Source: Echinometra lucunter (Eukaryota; Echinodermata; Echinoidea; Camarodonta; Echinometridae). Taken from it: a stretch of DNA of 64,000 nt. The position numbers and the translations under genes are program-made. This document shows positions 23,426 through 38,600 of the stretch, in pieces (the stretch's first letter is position 1; every line of letters starts with the position of its first letter). The notes beneath the pieces are model-generated. The model ran no database searches. It saw nothing but the letters and a program-made list of their open reading frames with translations, and was not told the DNA's origin. The stretch spans positions 9,576,587 through 9,640,586 of the forward strand of contig CM057157.1 in NCBI GenBank assembly GCA_029962745.1, written 5' to 3'.

Positions 23426-25424
23426 AGGTCACCACAAAAAATGAAAAATACTGATTTTTAAAAGAGAGGTGTCTAATAATTCAAATGCTTATGTAAATTT
23501 TAAAAGGAAAAAAGGCATTTAAGATATAATTTGTCAATGTTGCAGAAGAAAGTATAGACTGAATATTTTCCTCAATCTACTTGTGTATTTGGTATACCTT
23601 TTTTAGCACTATGAAAGAGAAGAATGCAACCACTTTAATGGCAGAAATGAGTACGGCTGCATAGCCCATCTTTCCATATGATCTCCTACTAAATAATAAA
23701 CCATAATTCAATCTCTTTGTTTATCAACTCTACAATTGGTCATGAAATCATGCACAATATTTCTCATGATACAGTTATCCATTCATGACTGAGTGACAAT
23801 ATTGGTACAAATCACTATCATAATATACGATAGCATGATAAGTGCAAAACAGGATGGCATTTAGTGAATCATTGTAGTGAATCAATGTAAGTACTAATGT
23901 TGGTGTTTTTAATGCTGTCCATACTTCATTCTCTTTATTGTCTTTTGAGTCCAATTAACAGATATTTAAAATCCATTGTCTACAGTTTCTAAACCAATTC
24001 ACTACTTTCCTTTAAACCATAACACTTCCACTCCTGCCAGGAAAAAGATTAAAAACCATGGTTACAATAGGAAACACTGCACTGTACATTGTGTGCCGAA
24101 ATAAATACAATATACTCTCTCTCCAAAACATTCATGTGTTACAAATTAATATCATGCATATGGAGGGTATTAGAAGGGTGATAATTGTGTATAATTTCTT
24201 TTTCCTTGTGGATGTGTGCATGGGCAGGAGGGTGTGCATGTGTGTGCATATGCCACAAAAAGCCCCACTTTATGATGTTGATCTATATTTCATTTATCAT
24301 GTTATACCACTAAAAGGGGGGGGGGGGGGGGGGGGGGGGGAGGGGAGGGTGATGAGACTCCCTGCCCTCTTTGAACTGTCACTCAAACTTTTCTTTAATC
24401 ATTTGGAATACAATATGAGAAAAGCCATTAGAACCTGCATGAGTTTTTTTTTGCTCACAGCAATAATTACTCTCCCAAGTGACTTCTTGTCCCATTTAAT
24501 CGGCAATAATGATACTTGTGCTAAAATAGTTTCATTTACCACTAAACGCTTTTTTCTCACAGATATCCTGTATTAGTTATAATACAAACCACTTACTACT
24601 TTCATACTATCATTCCTAAATTCATCTTACATATTTTGTTTTCTAAAATTTACACTTTGCAGGCATTTTAATACTTGTGAAAACAGAAATCTCTTCAATA
24701 TAGTTGTTGCTCTAATAATGGGCAATTCCTATACATCAGTTAACATATCATAAAACAAAGTCATACTACATTATCATTTACTGTACACTCAAGTATTAAG
24801 AATTTCCATACCCTACACATGATATAATTTTTTTTCTGAAGTAAATCACAAAATGGTCGTATACCAAATGTCAAATAATGGACTTTTCTCAGCTCTAAAA
24901 CTAAAACAACAGATTCACAAACGAAGAAAACTAAAAGATTTACACTGAAAATAGTTGAGTAAGATTATCAAATAGCAGAATAATACTAACACAGCTCTCC
25001 AAGTACAATATTCCATTTAGAAAATATGCCAATGCCTCTCTTCTCATAATACTCTTTTATGTTAACCTCATAATAAAACTCACAAAGAATACGGTAGAAC
25101 TAAGGTTTTCAAATTCAATCAACTACAAAGCACAGAAAGGTATTCACCCTATTCCCATTTATGAAGTTACTAAATTACAAAACTAACATCATAACACTAA
25201 AACTTGAAAAAAAAAAAGAAGAAGCATCCACCTTTGTGTATCTTCTCCCTTCTATAAAAAAGTACATTACATCTAATTTCTTGTTCTTACAATATCAGCT
25301 TTCTCTTTCTGTAATACTTCAATCATGCATACCCTTTCACATATATGTTAAGCAAACATTGGTCAGGTAATGCAGACATCACAAGGACCCTGAAATACAT
25401 CAATGAGAATCTTTCATCAGGAGT

Positions 25425-25544
25425 CTACCTTCTGTTTCCATGCCTTGATCCATAGCCACTGCTGCTGCTGCCACTCCCGCTTGGCCGTGAGGTGGCACGA
25501 CGGAGGAACTCCTCGCATTCATCCGCATGGGTACGGTCATAGGC
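25425..25544 (-). CDS. YTHDC1: YTHDC1 last coding exon
   Basis: Encodes [20 protein letters not shown] then [19 protein letters not shown] and a TAG stop at 25427-25425. Human YTHDC1 has [20 protein letters not shown], so the FLRR block is conserved. The human RDRERERD segment follows this block, whereas here it precedes it in exon 15. Confidence 0.9.
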   Translation of the reverse strand, partial: AYDRTHADECEEFLRRATSRPSGSGSSSSGYGSRHGNRR

Positions 25545-28500
25545 CTGTCAAAACACAGGAAATCAACATAACAAGTTAATGGGAATATCATGAAACATGC
25601 GCATTTAGATCTCTATTCATAAGCTTATGACTTCAATTCTCGGCAATCTCCTCTGGCTACCACTAATTCAACACATTCAATTCAAAATTCTTCTCCTTGC
25701 CTTTCAAATCTGTAATGGTCAAGCCCTTTCCAGTTTTGTAAAAGCCAAATCCCCCTCCTCCCTCTTACTAGCTTCAACTTTCTCTATCTTGAAACTAATG
25801 CCTGTCACAAGTGAAAATAGCAATAAATAATAAATAGTAATAGAGCTTTTTGTCCAACTCTACACACATTGTGTCCTGACTTTCGGTTTTTTTTCCTGTA
25901 TATCTCATGAAAGATGGCTCTACCAGTAGTATGTGTATATGTTATAGCAATTTAATTAAGTTTTAAAAGAAATACAACTTTTATGTATTAAATCACATAA
26001 ACTTTTGTTCCTACAGTATTTTTTGTATAAGTGTAATTGTGATAATGTTGTCCCAGCTCTCCATTGGATGCTAGGACAATGCTTTGCCTAATAGATGAAG
26101 ACACAACATCACCACCGCACCTAGAAATACAGTATCACATGTAGGCGCATTCGAAATGTATTATCATTATTGTTAAAAAAAAGAGCTATTATGTCTTTGT
26201 CATAGCACAATATAAATAATGATGGCTTCAGAACAATACTTCCCTACCAATGTGGCATGCTAACATAAGCAAAAGTATGGTTCTTCATTCTGTTTGTGTA
26301 CTTAATAAACAGCAAGTGGGTCGAGTGACAGAACAAAGGTCCCACATGTACTCACTTATCTGTATGTTATAAAGTACAGAAATGTTAAGTGCAGTACACT
26401 TCCAAAACCCCTCATGTTTTTAAAGTGTAAACAAAAGAGTTTAAAAACTCAGAGTAAACAAAAGAGTTTAAAAACTCTTCTGTTTATTCTTGCACATCTT
26501 AACAAGCCTTTTAATCTTGGGTAGTTAAATGTTACAGACATAATACAAGTATACATGAAAAAGCATGTCAACACAAATTTCACCTCTATTCTCATATAAG
26601 CAGTATTCTGATTTTCCTTTTTTTTCAGCAAATACAACCTTTGCAGTTACTATAAATTGAGAAAGCTCTGCTACACTTACTGAGCGTCCTCGCCGATCCT
26701 TGCCGTGTTCACGCTTAGACCTGTCCCGTCCATGATCACCGCTACGTCGCATCCTGCGATCTCCCCGATCTCCACGATCGCGATCTCGATGCTCCCGATC
26801 CTTGTCACGCCGTGAGGAGCTGGGCGGGGAGAGGGGAGGGGGGTAGTCACTCAGGCGATGGGAGGAGAGGGGAGGGGCAGGAGGGTATGATGGTGGAAAA
26901 GGCATCAGTGGGTCATAGTAATTCTGCAACAAACAAGGAAAATAAGGGAGAGTATTCATTGGAAAGGATCACATTATGGATAAGGAAAGACGACAGATTG
27001 TACCTTTCCACTTAATCACTGTGCAACTATGTTTAAAGGTTGGCCACATTTCAACAATTTGATAACAAGAATAACAAGACTGGTCTATGTTGAAAATGTA
27101 GGGTGATCATCAATTCATGTTCTTGAACCTTAAGCATGGATTAGATTTGTTGGGTACCAAAATATATTCTATGAAGAATGATGTTATCAATATTACACAG
27201 CTGATGTGTGACCAGAGCTCCGTTGCATAAAACTTACCACTGATGGTAACTTTGCCATCAATGGTAACTACCGTGGAAACTTTGAATTTGATTGGCTGTT
27301 GAGCAATGTTACCACGGTAGTTACCACTGATAGCAGAGTTACCATTAATGGTAAGTTTTATAGGGGCCCAGTCCTTTCAGTGCTGGATTTGGTTTGGTTT
27401 CATGTACATTTCTTGGACATAGTGATAGGGTCTACATCAGAATATAACTAACAGGGAGAAAGAGTCAAGAGTGAACATTACAGAATGAACCTTTAGATAA
27501 TATAGATCATAGCTAATACCTGTGATGGGTATGGAGGCATAGGCATACCCATGGAACGGCTGGAGTAATCACGCAGGTAGTCAGAGTAAGACTAGAAAAG
27601 AAATACAAATTACAAGTAGCCATCAATAAAATTCATTTAATCTCTTACATTGTATTTCCACAAAATGTTGTTGTAATACATGTATTTCTTTATCTTGCAA
27701 ACATCTGAATAACCAAGATAACTTAGATACCTTGTTTGAACTACAGATGCATACACTTCTCAGATGATAATGATGAAGATGATGATGATGATGATGATGA
27801 TGATGTAATACGTATATTTCACTATATTCAGTCCAAAAAAAAAACATTCAAAGCACATATTGCTGAAGATGATGATTAAAAATGTGTATATTGCAACATA
27901 TTGAGTCTAAAAACATTAAACAGCACAAATCCCTGAAGATGATTATGATGATGATGAAGATGATGATTATTCCAGTTTTCATGTCATTTCATATTCATGT
28001 TTATAAACATTCCAAGGCACAGAACACATGACCAAAATTTACATTAACTGATGTCAACTTTGTCTCAAGAGGAGGTGAGAAAGAATGAATTTTACATATT
28101 CTTCAGCTTTCCTGGGCCCCGTAACACAAAGATTTGCAATCAATCCCAAAGTTGTAACAGCCAATCAAGACCATTGTTTCATGCACATCTTGTTCAAAAA
28201 GTTGACCCTGAAGCAATCAGAATGGTTGTTTTAAATTTGCGATTGATCGCAAACCTTTGTGTTACGGGCCCTAGGTTCAACAGGATTTAACAAGACTCAA
28301 AGACCAATCTACTTACTGGTCCAAGTAAGAGATCCCTGGGAGAGTCCAGAAGGGGCGGGGGTGGAGGGGGAGGAGGCGGCCTCATACGACGTCGGTCTGT
28401 GATCAAGAGAGACACAACAATTTATTCCTGACTTAATACACATTGTAGTAAAGAGAACTGAAGGATGTCTGACTGACACTTTCTCACACTAGTCAAATTT

Positions 28501-31500
28501 CCATCTTGGATTACACATCACACCTCACCCTAAAGCCCACTGCACACTATATGATCCGACTGTGACCCAATTTTCAAACGAATGGCATTTTGCATTAAAT
28601 ATGCAAGTTTAAACAAGTAAAATTATCTAATTTGAAGTTCAGAATAATGATAGGAATACTAAAATCAAAATTTTGGTTAACTGCAAGCCTTTTGGTTGGA
28701 GTAAAGGCCAAATCGGCATCAAATCATAGCCGATCGAAGATTGCTATGACGTCACTACGATTCGGAATTGAGTTCACTTTCATTCCTACAGGGAGGCTTT
28801 CAATAGCCCAGAATTTCAAATTAGTTTTCATAGGACTATTCAGAACTTTGATCATTAAGATTTTACATGTTTGAATGTTCATATCAAATGCTATAACAAA
28901 TTTTTTGAAAATCAGGTAACAGACCGATCGCATAGTATGCAGTGGCCTTCAGTCTTCACTTCACTTACACACAACTAATACGGACAGAGGAATGGTTTGA
29001 TTGCAGATTTGCCACAGGTTATGACCAACAGAGAAAATATGGTAAATAAGTAAGGTAATTCTACTGGCATTGAACCAACTGGCGATAATAATATTTGGAT
29101 AACTTGACTCTTTGCCCCCAATACCTAAGCACGAAAATGGAAGTGATTGCATTAGCCAACATTTAAATCCTACCATCCCTGCTTGAAGTCATACGTCGTT
29201 TGATCCCACCTCTAGGTCTGTAGTCACGATGACTGTGACTGTCCATGCGTCGACGTCTGCTCCTGTCAGATAGATAGAAGGGAAGGGGAAGGAAAAGAGC
29301 CAAATGAAACAGATGAGGATAGGTAATGCAAGTGAGGGTGTAGGCATAGAAAATCACTGGTTCTTGACTGCTGATGAGCTCGTTGTCATAAACAGATGAA
29401 AGAGACTAGATTAAGTCAATGCTAAGACTAAAGTAGCTTAGCGAAATGAAGTATCATGTAAAACCACAGGTACATATTTAACAAATGACCAATATCAAAA
29501 ATATTGATCCGACTACTGAATTCTGAAATTCCCATAGATTTAATACAGGGACAACCCCGTTCCTGTAGGTAAAGGGTTAAGAATCACCCTTCCTGCATCT
29601 GACATAGCTAGCCAGGGGCAGGCATATATTAAAGAAGCAGTAAATCCAACTCACTTGTGTGCCTGCTCTATTTCCAAAGATTAAACAAAAATGTTGCGGT
29701 TATACGTAACACTACATGTCGCTAAGCTAGTGGTACTGGATATACACATATACTGCCTTCCTTTCCCCAAACATGGCAGGATATTTACAGAGCAAAGGAT
29801 GACTGCCTTATTTTTTCTCAATGACAGCTAGAAGTGCTCTGTAATCTTGAACTTTTTCTAGTCACAAACATTAGTGCTTCTTAATGCATGTATAGTGGAA
29901 ATTTCAGCCCTACATTACTCACTAATAATTACTTCTTTTGCAGAACTTGAATAGTAACTCCCAACATAATGACATTATTACATAAAACTTAACCCGCTGA
30001 ACCCTATGCCTGAGATATTTTGGGCGAGGGTCTATGGAAAATGTGTGTTATACTGAAATCAAATTGTGCTCAATGGGTTAAATACAAATTTGAAATGATT
30101 TTAGCTTTCTGCTCTTGGTAAACTGTTATTTTGGGGAAAAGCAAGTAATAAAACATGTCCCTCCCCCCATCCCTCCCCTTCCTTTCTTCATTCAAGAGAA
30201 AAAAATGAATATATCCAAATACCAGTCAGAAGTAAAGAAACTACAGACATTAATGAGACATACATGTATGCTGCTGCAGTAATTCTTACTTTCAGCAACA
30301 TTTTGTTTCTTCTATTATACCCTGCAAATATGAATAATGTCAAGCATCAGTTGGATCCCTAACTCACACTGCAAATTCTTCACATACTATACCGGATGGT
30401 GTTCTTGTGTTGTGCAGTTCTTGAAGCAATTAACACCAACATCTAATACCTTTATTTTTCAGTCCCATGTTTACATTCAGCTGATGAAGATCCCAGGAAA
30501 ATGGGTAGTCCTTGGTATTTGCAATTTACACTTATGAAAATGTCCATGGAATCAGTGTAAATTCTTTTTCCCCAATGGATTTTCATCTGTGAAATGTTCA
30601 TTCAAATGTTTTTTAGTCTACAGACTAACAGATTTCCTACCTGCCTAATCCCTATACTCAATGCACCAAAGGTGTGAGCGGTACACTCATTTCTTACTCT
30701 GCAAACATTTCCTTCGTAAGATAACAAAACATGCAATGAAGTTCATGTAATTACAGTATCACACAAAATATCACTACTAGCTAAGTCTCTATTGCATGAT
30801 ACTGCACAGTCCATTTGCATACATCATGAGCTGGCCCAACTGGAAATCATGAATATGCATCACAGTTCTCTCTTGCATCAATATGCAATTAGATTAAGTT
30901 CCTTTTGACACATGGTATTGAACAGTTCATTTGCATATCACATGAATATGCAATATGATAATTTACACTCCACCCATATTTGCATTTCTCTGGAGCAAGC
31001 ATGTATGTAGGTGATCAATGGCATAACGTGAGAGAAGCAGAGATGGTCCAATCGTTGGCAAAGAGGCATTGCATAAACCCCGATGCACAATGGTATAGAT
31101 CAGCTTTTCCTGTGGTCCTGCAAAGAAACACTGTGGCACAAACGCTACACGAAGGCATTTCCAATTTGCATATTCGCTCACAGGCAGGGAATGCCGCATC
31201 GCCATCCACACTTCACGGCTAGCAACATCTGATATGATCCAAATAGACTGGTTACCATTTTTCCCCGGCACTCACCACAGGTAACATCCATTTTTCTTTA
31301 GAGAGAAGTGCTAACAGTCCTACATCTTCTCTCCAACACTCCTTTTTTGACTACATGCACTTTCATGGTAGCAAAACATAAAATGGATAGTTCTAGGTAG
31401 GGTAGAGAAATGTTTATGGGGGGAAAGTCCCAGATTTTGGTTAGAGCATCAAAGCCTAGCTGCACATAAAGATGCTTTCAGCTACCACGGCTACTAGCTC

Positions 31501-34500
31501 CACACAGTACTGGTCTCAGGCTGAAACTTTTACAGAGAAATTGGGAGTTGGGAGACGTTAGTATTTTCAGGGTGATAAAGAAATTACTTTCATTGTTTTG
31601 AAAGAGGTAGATGCAAACTCAATATTATGTACTGTACTTAACATAATGGAAAACTGAATTTTATCTTTCATAAAGCTTTAAAGAAAATGGAGGATAATGT
31701 TTATGGTAATGATATCAAAGGAAGCGTAATATGAGAAAAAAAAATATGGGAAACGTAGAGTAATGAATATGAAAACCTTATTTTATGATTTCAGAGTAGG
31801 AAAGAAGGAAGAATTGGGAGTTTACTGAATAGGTACTACATAGGATCAAGGAACAAAAAGAGGGTCTGCTGTTTACAAAGACTTTTGTAATAATATGCAA
31901 ACAATTTATTTTTTTCAAAATAATCCAAATACGACACTTGGTACAAAGCAATATATGCCCTATACATCTGCAACTGATCTTGTCCAAGCAGAGTTGAAAC
32001 CCTTCTGTGCATTGGCTCAATTAACTGCCAGGGCCCATATTCATGAAACCTTACTAAGCTAATTGTCAACTAATTACATAGGTCACAGTACACAGTTAGG
32101 TGACAATTAGGCCTATGAAGGTTTCATGAAGATGGGCCCTTTGGGGGAATATATTAGGACTGGGAAAGCTTTTTTTCCCTAAAACAGGTACCTTCATAGT
32201 AAAGGTCATTATATCATATTCCCAATGAAGATATTTCATACGCAATAAATGAAATAAAGCAAAGCATTTCAAATTAAGACTTGAACTTTTGAAAGTCAAA
32301 GTTTTTGTCAAATGCTACTTGGTAAAATAGACAGGGTGAAAACAATGCAAAATGGTTGGCAAAAAATCTTGAATATATACTGTATTTGTCATATTTTAAG
32401 AGCTAACTTTTTCCAATATCTGTATTTTAGAAAAGAGAGATGAGTGAATGACTGCTTTAAATGACAACGTATTAAATGTTTGAATTAAAAGATTTCACTG
32501 CATGTGAAATAAATAAATAACAAAAATATGGAGCTTTATATTGGAAAAAATTTTTGCTAGAATTTTAACAGGCATCAGAACTAAGGACAGATAAAATATT
32601 GACAAGGTTACAGACCTTATAGTCTGAGAACTGTGTTTATGCACAACATCTCTGTGCAAGCACTCTTACTGAAACATTGTCGGGATAACAAAATGTGATT
32701 TAGATGGTGCAGAACACAAAATTATCAAATTCCTTATAATCAAAGAAAGTGAACAAACAAGCAAGAACATAATACTTACTCCACTCTCGTCTTCACTACA
32801 GGTCGCGGATGGTGACCCGCTTCTTCCCTACGACGGCGAGCAGCTCGAAGAATCTCTACAACATCAATGTTCTCGTCACGGGGAAACAGCCTGCAAAGGC
32901 TTTCACCACACTTGGGCTCAATTTCCTGACAAAAATTACACACAAAAGTATATTTTCATTGTTTTTTTTTTCTCAAGAGCATGTAAAATTGAAGAAATAC
33001 TGAGAGCATGATCAGACATAACTCTCCCATTGAAATCTCTCCTGCATAAGAAAAGAGGGTTTCTTCAAACACCTGTCAAATGCCACAAAACAAAATGAGA
33101 AAAGTGTGCATACCAAAACAAAATAAAGGGACACAAAAATATTTTCACTCCATTTCACACAGGAAAAAAAAATTCTTTAGATCTTTTTGAGAAAGTTTTT
33201 TGATCTATAAATATAGCTTGACTCTCTTAAAACAAAACAAAAAAAACCCACCCCTACATTGTTCCATTAAAAGTTAAATTTTAAAATTCGGATGAAGCCA
33301 GATGTAACCATGTTTGAGAAAGCAAACAGAATTAACAAAAAATATCTCCCAGAGGAGTAATCCCCCCCCCACAAGAAATTGCACATTCTAGTCACTAATC
33401 AAATCATTGATTTGTAGACTGCATCTTGTACAGCAGGAGTTTATTCCTTTTTGTAGTAAGTGTGGAGTCCTGCACTTAATACACGCAATGATAGCATAAA
33501 GAAGTATTATACCTGTCCATCTCTGCCTATCTTGACTGGTTTGCTATCATTCCATGGGTTATAGAGATGAGTTGTTTTGGTGAAGGGTAGCTCGTGTCTG
33601 GTGATCCAGTCCACCTTGAACACCCCTCCCAGGATAGATCGGTTCATACCATTAGGAAGGATCCAGTTGATAGGCTGGCCATCTCTACGAGATTCGCACC
33701 GCATCCGAGCAAATCCTATCAAAGAAAAACAAAAAAGAAGTTCACATAGAAAAAAAAAATCTTTCAATCTTTGTGAAAAAGTTTGAGCCACAAATATAGG
33801 ACATTACAATGAAGAGAAGTCAAGTTTATCAAACTGGTCTCTGGAATCAGTTTCATACCATCCACCTATTCTAAAGGCTCGTTCTCATATGTCGTGGTAC
33901 ACTTGAAATACCCTGTGGTAAACGACAAGCTTCTTCATCACTTCATATGTGAACAAGGCTTAAGGTGCATCACATCTAACACTGTTTTCAATAATTTCCC
34001 ACTTTTAGTCAGCACTAGAGTAGTCCTCACACTGAGCAGTAAAATTTGTTTTCAGTAATTCACAGTGGACTACACTTCTTTTATGACCCTCCTTTCAATA
34101 AATCAGTCCAAAAAGGATTAACTGTCATGGTAACTGAACACTCCCACATATACATGACGTCCGTCATCTTCCGGGCAGAGCGAAGAGATTTTTTGTGCGA
34201 TGTATGCCCAAAGACAGGCCCTGAAAAAAAGTGACCTCTGACATTGGGAGGAATTTCAGGGCAGACTTTGGTACTACTCCTTTCAATAATTCTATGGTCC
34301 GCACCTGGTCCACTCCTGGTGCTTGTCGAAGCAGCTCTAAAATAGTGCGGACTATTTTGTGCCGCGCCGTTCAGTAATTAAAAATTTTATGACTTAGTGT
34401 GGACCTGGTCCTGACCAGCTATTTAAAGGCATTGGCTAACATTGTTATGATTTTTTTAAAATCTCATTTTGTTACTTAAAAATGGGATAAACATTAGGGT

Positions 34501-35598
34501 TATAGTGTAAAAATACCAGTGTGAAAGTTTCAGAGCATAATATCCACGGGAAGTATTTTTAAATATTAGAAATGTGAACCAACGTTTGAAAAATATACGA
34601 GGGTCGGTTGCATAGACCCAACGTAAGGAGTGTGCATGCGCACATGACTCAACGGACCGCACTGTGTGTATTGACGTATCACGCGGCGGAAGGCAAGTAA
34701 CGGTATTTTTGAATTCGCGCAAACGGTACTCTTAGTTCAGTGTCTCTCGAGACGAAAGCTAATTAAATCGCGGTTTGCGTCTAACTTACAGCTTTTCCTT
34801 CCAAATTATGGTTGGTTTCAGGGTTTTTGAGTATAAATACAAGTACTCATACACATGTTTTATCTTAGTTTGAGAATTTTTCAAATCAGCTGCTCACAAA
34901 GTTAGCCAATGCCTTTAATGAAAGGGGTATAAGTAACTCATACAACATAAAAAGAGGGAGGGAGGGGAGAGGCTCTTGGATTTTCATAATCACATGAACA
35001 AAACAAACCATAAAACTGAAGGATATCTTACCCTGGAACTTGCCACTCTCCTTGACTGAAAAGATCAGAAGCACATTTCTAGATTCACGGAACGCCTGGT
35101 TTAGTCGTTGCTCATTATAAGGCAACGTAGACCATACACCCTAAAATCAAAATAATAATGAAATATAAAAAATTAAGTCAATCCTGTAAGAAAATGAAGT
35201 TAGCTGAAGACTGAGATAATAGTATTAAAAGCACATAAGAAAAATTGGCCAAGTTATTAAAAGTGCATACTCCACTTTTTAAAAGTTGATGTTAATGAGG
35301 TTCATTGTTTTACACCTTTTTATTTGATGAAGTTCAGTATCTCTGAGAGGGATTAATAATCATTTACCATTCATCAAGTTATCTTATGTGCAACTCCACT
35401 CTAAGGCATCTCAAGTTTGAATTTAGGAACATATATAGATTATATAACATTCACTCCACTTACCCTTTGAATACCCCCCCCCCCACTCTCTATTCCATTT
35501 CTGTTTAACACCTCCCTCTCTTCTCACTTTCTTTCACACCAGCCCACCCTTCCTCTTCTCCATTTCTCTTTCACACCTCTCTCTTCATCTCTCTTTTC

Positions 35599-35657
<59 letters not shown>

Positions 35658-38600
35658 CTCTCCTCTCCTCTCTCTTTTTGATACAGTGATATTTACCTTT
35701 CAGATACCAATATGACTAAAAAGGGGTGACATAATACATGTATCATCAAAGGTTTATGCAGATTACAAATGTTATAGGGTCCTGTACATATCAGGACTGG
35801 AACTGATACACTTTGGAGTTACTGCTATGCAGATCAGCTGCACAACATTCCCAATGTACACCAAAACATGATAATATGACACATAATAACTGAACATCCA
35901 TTTATCTTTATAAACTGGATGTTTGGATTGACAAATGTTAAACATACTACGTGAGCTCAATCATTTTGAATCACTTCTGGATAAATTTCTATTGCAAATG
36001 GAACGAACTTTGTCTCTTTCCTTCAACTTAAAACTAACATCCTACTAATAACACTTCCAGGAAGTGACCTACATTTATGATCTTCAGTTAGTACGTGCAT
36101 ATGGCATATCTGGAAGTAACCTCAAATTTTCTTTAGAATGATGTCTACTGGCACTGACATGCATAATAAAATACTGGAAAATTGCAAACCTTCCACAGGA
36201 CATAGACAAACCAGAATCTAAAAAAAAAATAAAACAAAACTAAACAAAACAAAACAAAAAAAAAATACTATGCCAATACTTTGCAGAAATCCTCATTTTT
36301 CCTGTGCGACAATATGTACCTACACCAATGGAGCAAAAAACAGGAAGTTAAAGGTCAGCTGACAAAGAATTTTAATGTGACTCTTGATTCCAAAGCAGAG
36401 TCAAATGCAAACACATTTTGCAGATTAAAAATGCAACAATTTGGGGACTTAATGACTATGCACTGTTTTACAACACTGAACAGTTACAATAGCATTTCAC
36501 ATTTGGGTGGGCCCATGCTGGGCATGGTGCATATACGGTGAAGTACACAACATGATTAATTACCCATAAGTCTAAAATTGCTTAAAAAGTAATGTTTTTC
36601 TTTGGCATATGCAAGAGTATTCAGTTAGTATTAATCATGCATAAACATGATTTGCTTATTTTGCTAAATAAAAATTTCCCCCTTAATATTTGGCATTGCA
36701 AATGTTGTTATTCACCCTGATAAGATCACTGCAAATATTTTAACCAACCGCCTTCATACAATATTCTAGAACACCATACTATCTTATAATTACTCCTTTA
36801 AATTTAAAACTTTCAGTTTGTAAAGTTTTTCAGCAACCAGGGGGATGTTTCAATATTTGTCCCCTGACAAATGATACCGTACATAAGGCTAATCAGAAAC
36901 TGTCGGTTAATTAAAACAGACTTTGCTGGTCAAAATCACTGACAAGACACAAGACACTTGATGAAATCCCCCCGGCTATACATTTGAAAGTAAAATAAAC
37001 AAGACACAGCTAATACTCATACACATAACACTAATAGTACTGTAAAAGTAGTCCCATTTCTAACTGTAAAAAGAAAACCCATACGGGATAATAACAACAT
37101 AAATTCAAATGCTTTTTCTAAGGATAATGACGGACTTGGCATACAACTTTGTGGAGTTAAAGCTGCATAAGGTACATGTGTAGCTTCAGAGAAAACAACA
37201 AAGTAGAGAAATACACTATCCAGTTTGAGGAGAATCAGATAACTATTCAAGATATTTTGCAAAGTCACTATTCTTACTGAAGGATATCAATTCAATTATG
37301 TATCAGAGATTTCAAGGTAATGAAAATGTATATACAGTAACAGCAATGGGTGACTGATTCATGCTGGAAAAAATAGGCTATAGAAAGTTATGCCCTACAC
37401 AAGGAATCAAATGCATACAACAGGCTTACCCCAAATGAGACTCAAACATTTGGTTAGCTGAGATTCTAGAACTACATGTAGGAATTTTTGAATTCTTCAT
37501 CAGGGGTGGTATTCTGAAAACGACGTTATGTTTTACGTTTCTAAATGGATATTAATTGTCATGACAATCAAAATTGGGGCAAGTCATCATGGTTGATTAA
37601 TGCGCAAAGCTGACTGCATTCATTTAAAGTTACAAGAGACGTCTGTGCAAGAATGAATAGGGAGTTTTTTTTCCAGGGAACTTAAGTTTGCTATGACAAT
37701 TAACATATTTTCCAGAACAAACAGTACATTGTAAAAGATAATTTTGTATTTTTTAAAATCACCCCTGATTTTTCTGATTCCAATCAAGTCACTTTTTTAG
37801 AAGGACAGGAAAACGCAGACAGTAATCAACAATAAGCTTGGCAATTCCTAAAAAGTCTAGATAACATGAAGACAACAATAAGCAATATTCTTTGTTATAT
37901 TCCACATACTAAGAATATCGATGTAGGATTGGTCAAAGTTGAATCACGTGATAAAGTGTAGTTTCCCCATCAATCATCACCCGATACAAAAAGTGCATGA
38001 CCTTGCAGTGATGGCAGTTTTGTGTTTCACTGATCACTTCAATCCATAGAGTCACAACACGTTCTCAATATTTTTGAGTACACGCTAAATAAAAGAATAA
38101 AGTGACCCCTGTGATGATTTTTGCCACCATTTTGCCATCAAGGTAAAATTTGTTGCTTCAATTGTGATGTCACAATTAGCTTACTTGTTGACAGGCAAAG
38201 CAAGTCGCGCACGCAGCACATTGTCACAAGATATGGCTAGTGCTTAAACAGGCATATAGTTTTAAACCTTGATATTTAAACCAAAATGCTTTCTTGTAGA
38301 GAAGTAAAATATTCTTTTCTTTCTATATAGTTAAATGGTTTAAGATGTGGAATATAAAGCAAATAATCACCTTTCGGTTTCAGGTGACGAGACAAATTAT
38401 CACTTCCTTGGCAATCTGGAAGTACACGCTATCTTTCCTCAGCTTCGCTTCAGAAAGATAGCTACATCCACATCGCCTCGGAAGTGATAGTTTGTCCATC
38501 ACCTTCACCAACGGTGATTATTTGCTTAACATCTTGTAGCTACCAGTAATCAGTTTACAGTGTAATAAGACCTTATACATGTATTCTGATGCAATGTATG

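Larger units (their letters stand above)
22086..25424 (-). other. YTHDC1: 3' UTR of the YTHDC1 gene (inferred)
   Basis: After the stop codon at 25425-25427 there is no further splice pattern. The sequence is AT-rich and nearly free of transposons, unlike the neighbouring intergenic DNA. AATAAA signals on the minus strand lie at 23939-23934 and 22091-22086. The second would give a 3' UTR of about 3.3 kb and the first one of about 1.5 kb. The region includes a 25-base poly-G on the plus strand at 24316-24340 (poly-C in RNA) and a 15-base poly-C at 22455-22469 (poly-G in RNA). The open frame at 24058-24576 on the other strand has no support. Confidence 0.5.

Noticed and set aside
24058..24576. 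172-codon plus frame
   Set aside because: It crosses a 25-base G run, has no domain and lies antisense in the presumed YTHDC1 3' UTR.
30963..31271. 102-codon minus frame and 80-codon plus frame in a YTHDC1 intron
   Set aside because: No splice sites in the correct phase and no similarity. The octamer motifs in the same place explain it better as regulatory or ordinary intron sequence.
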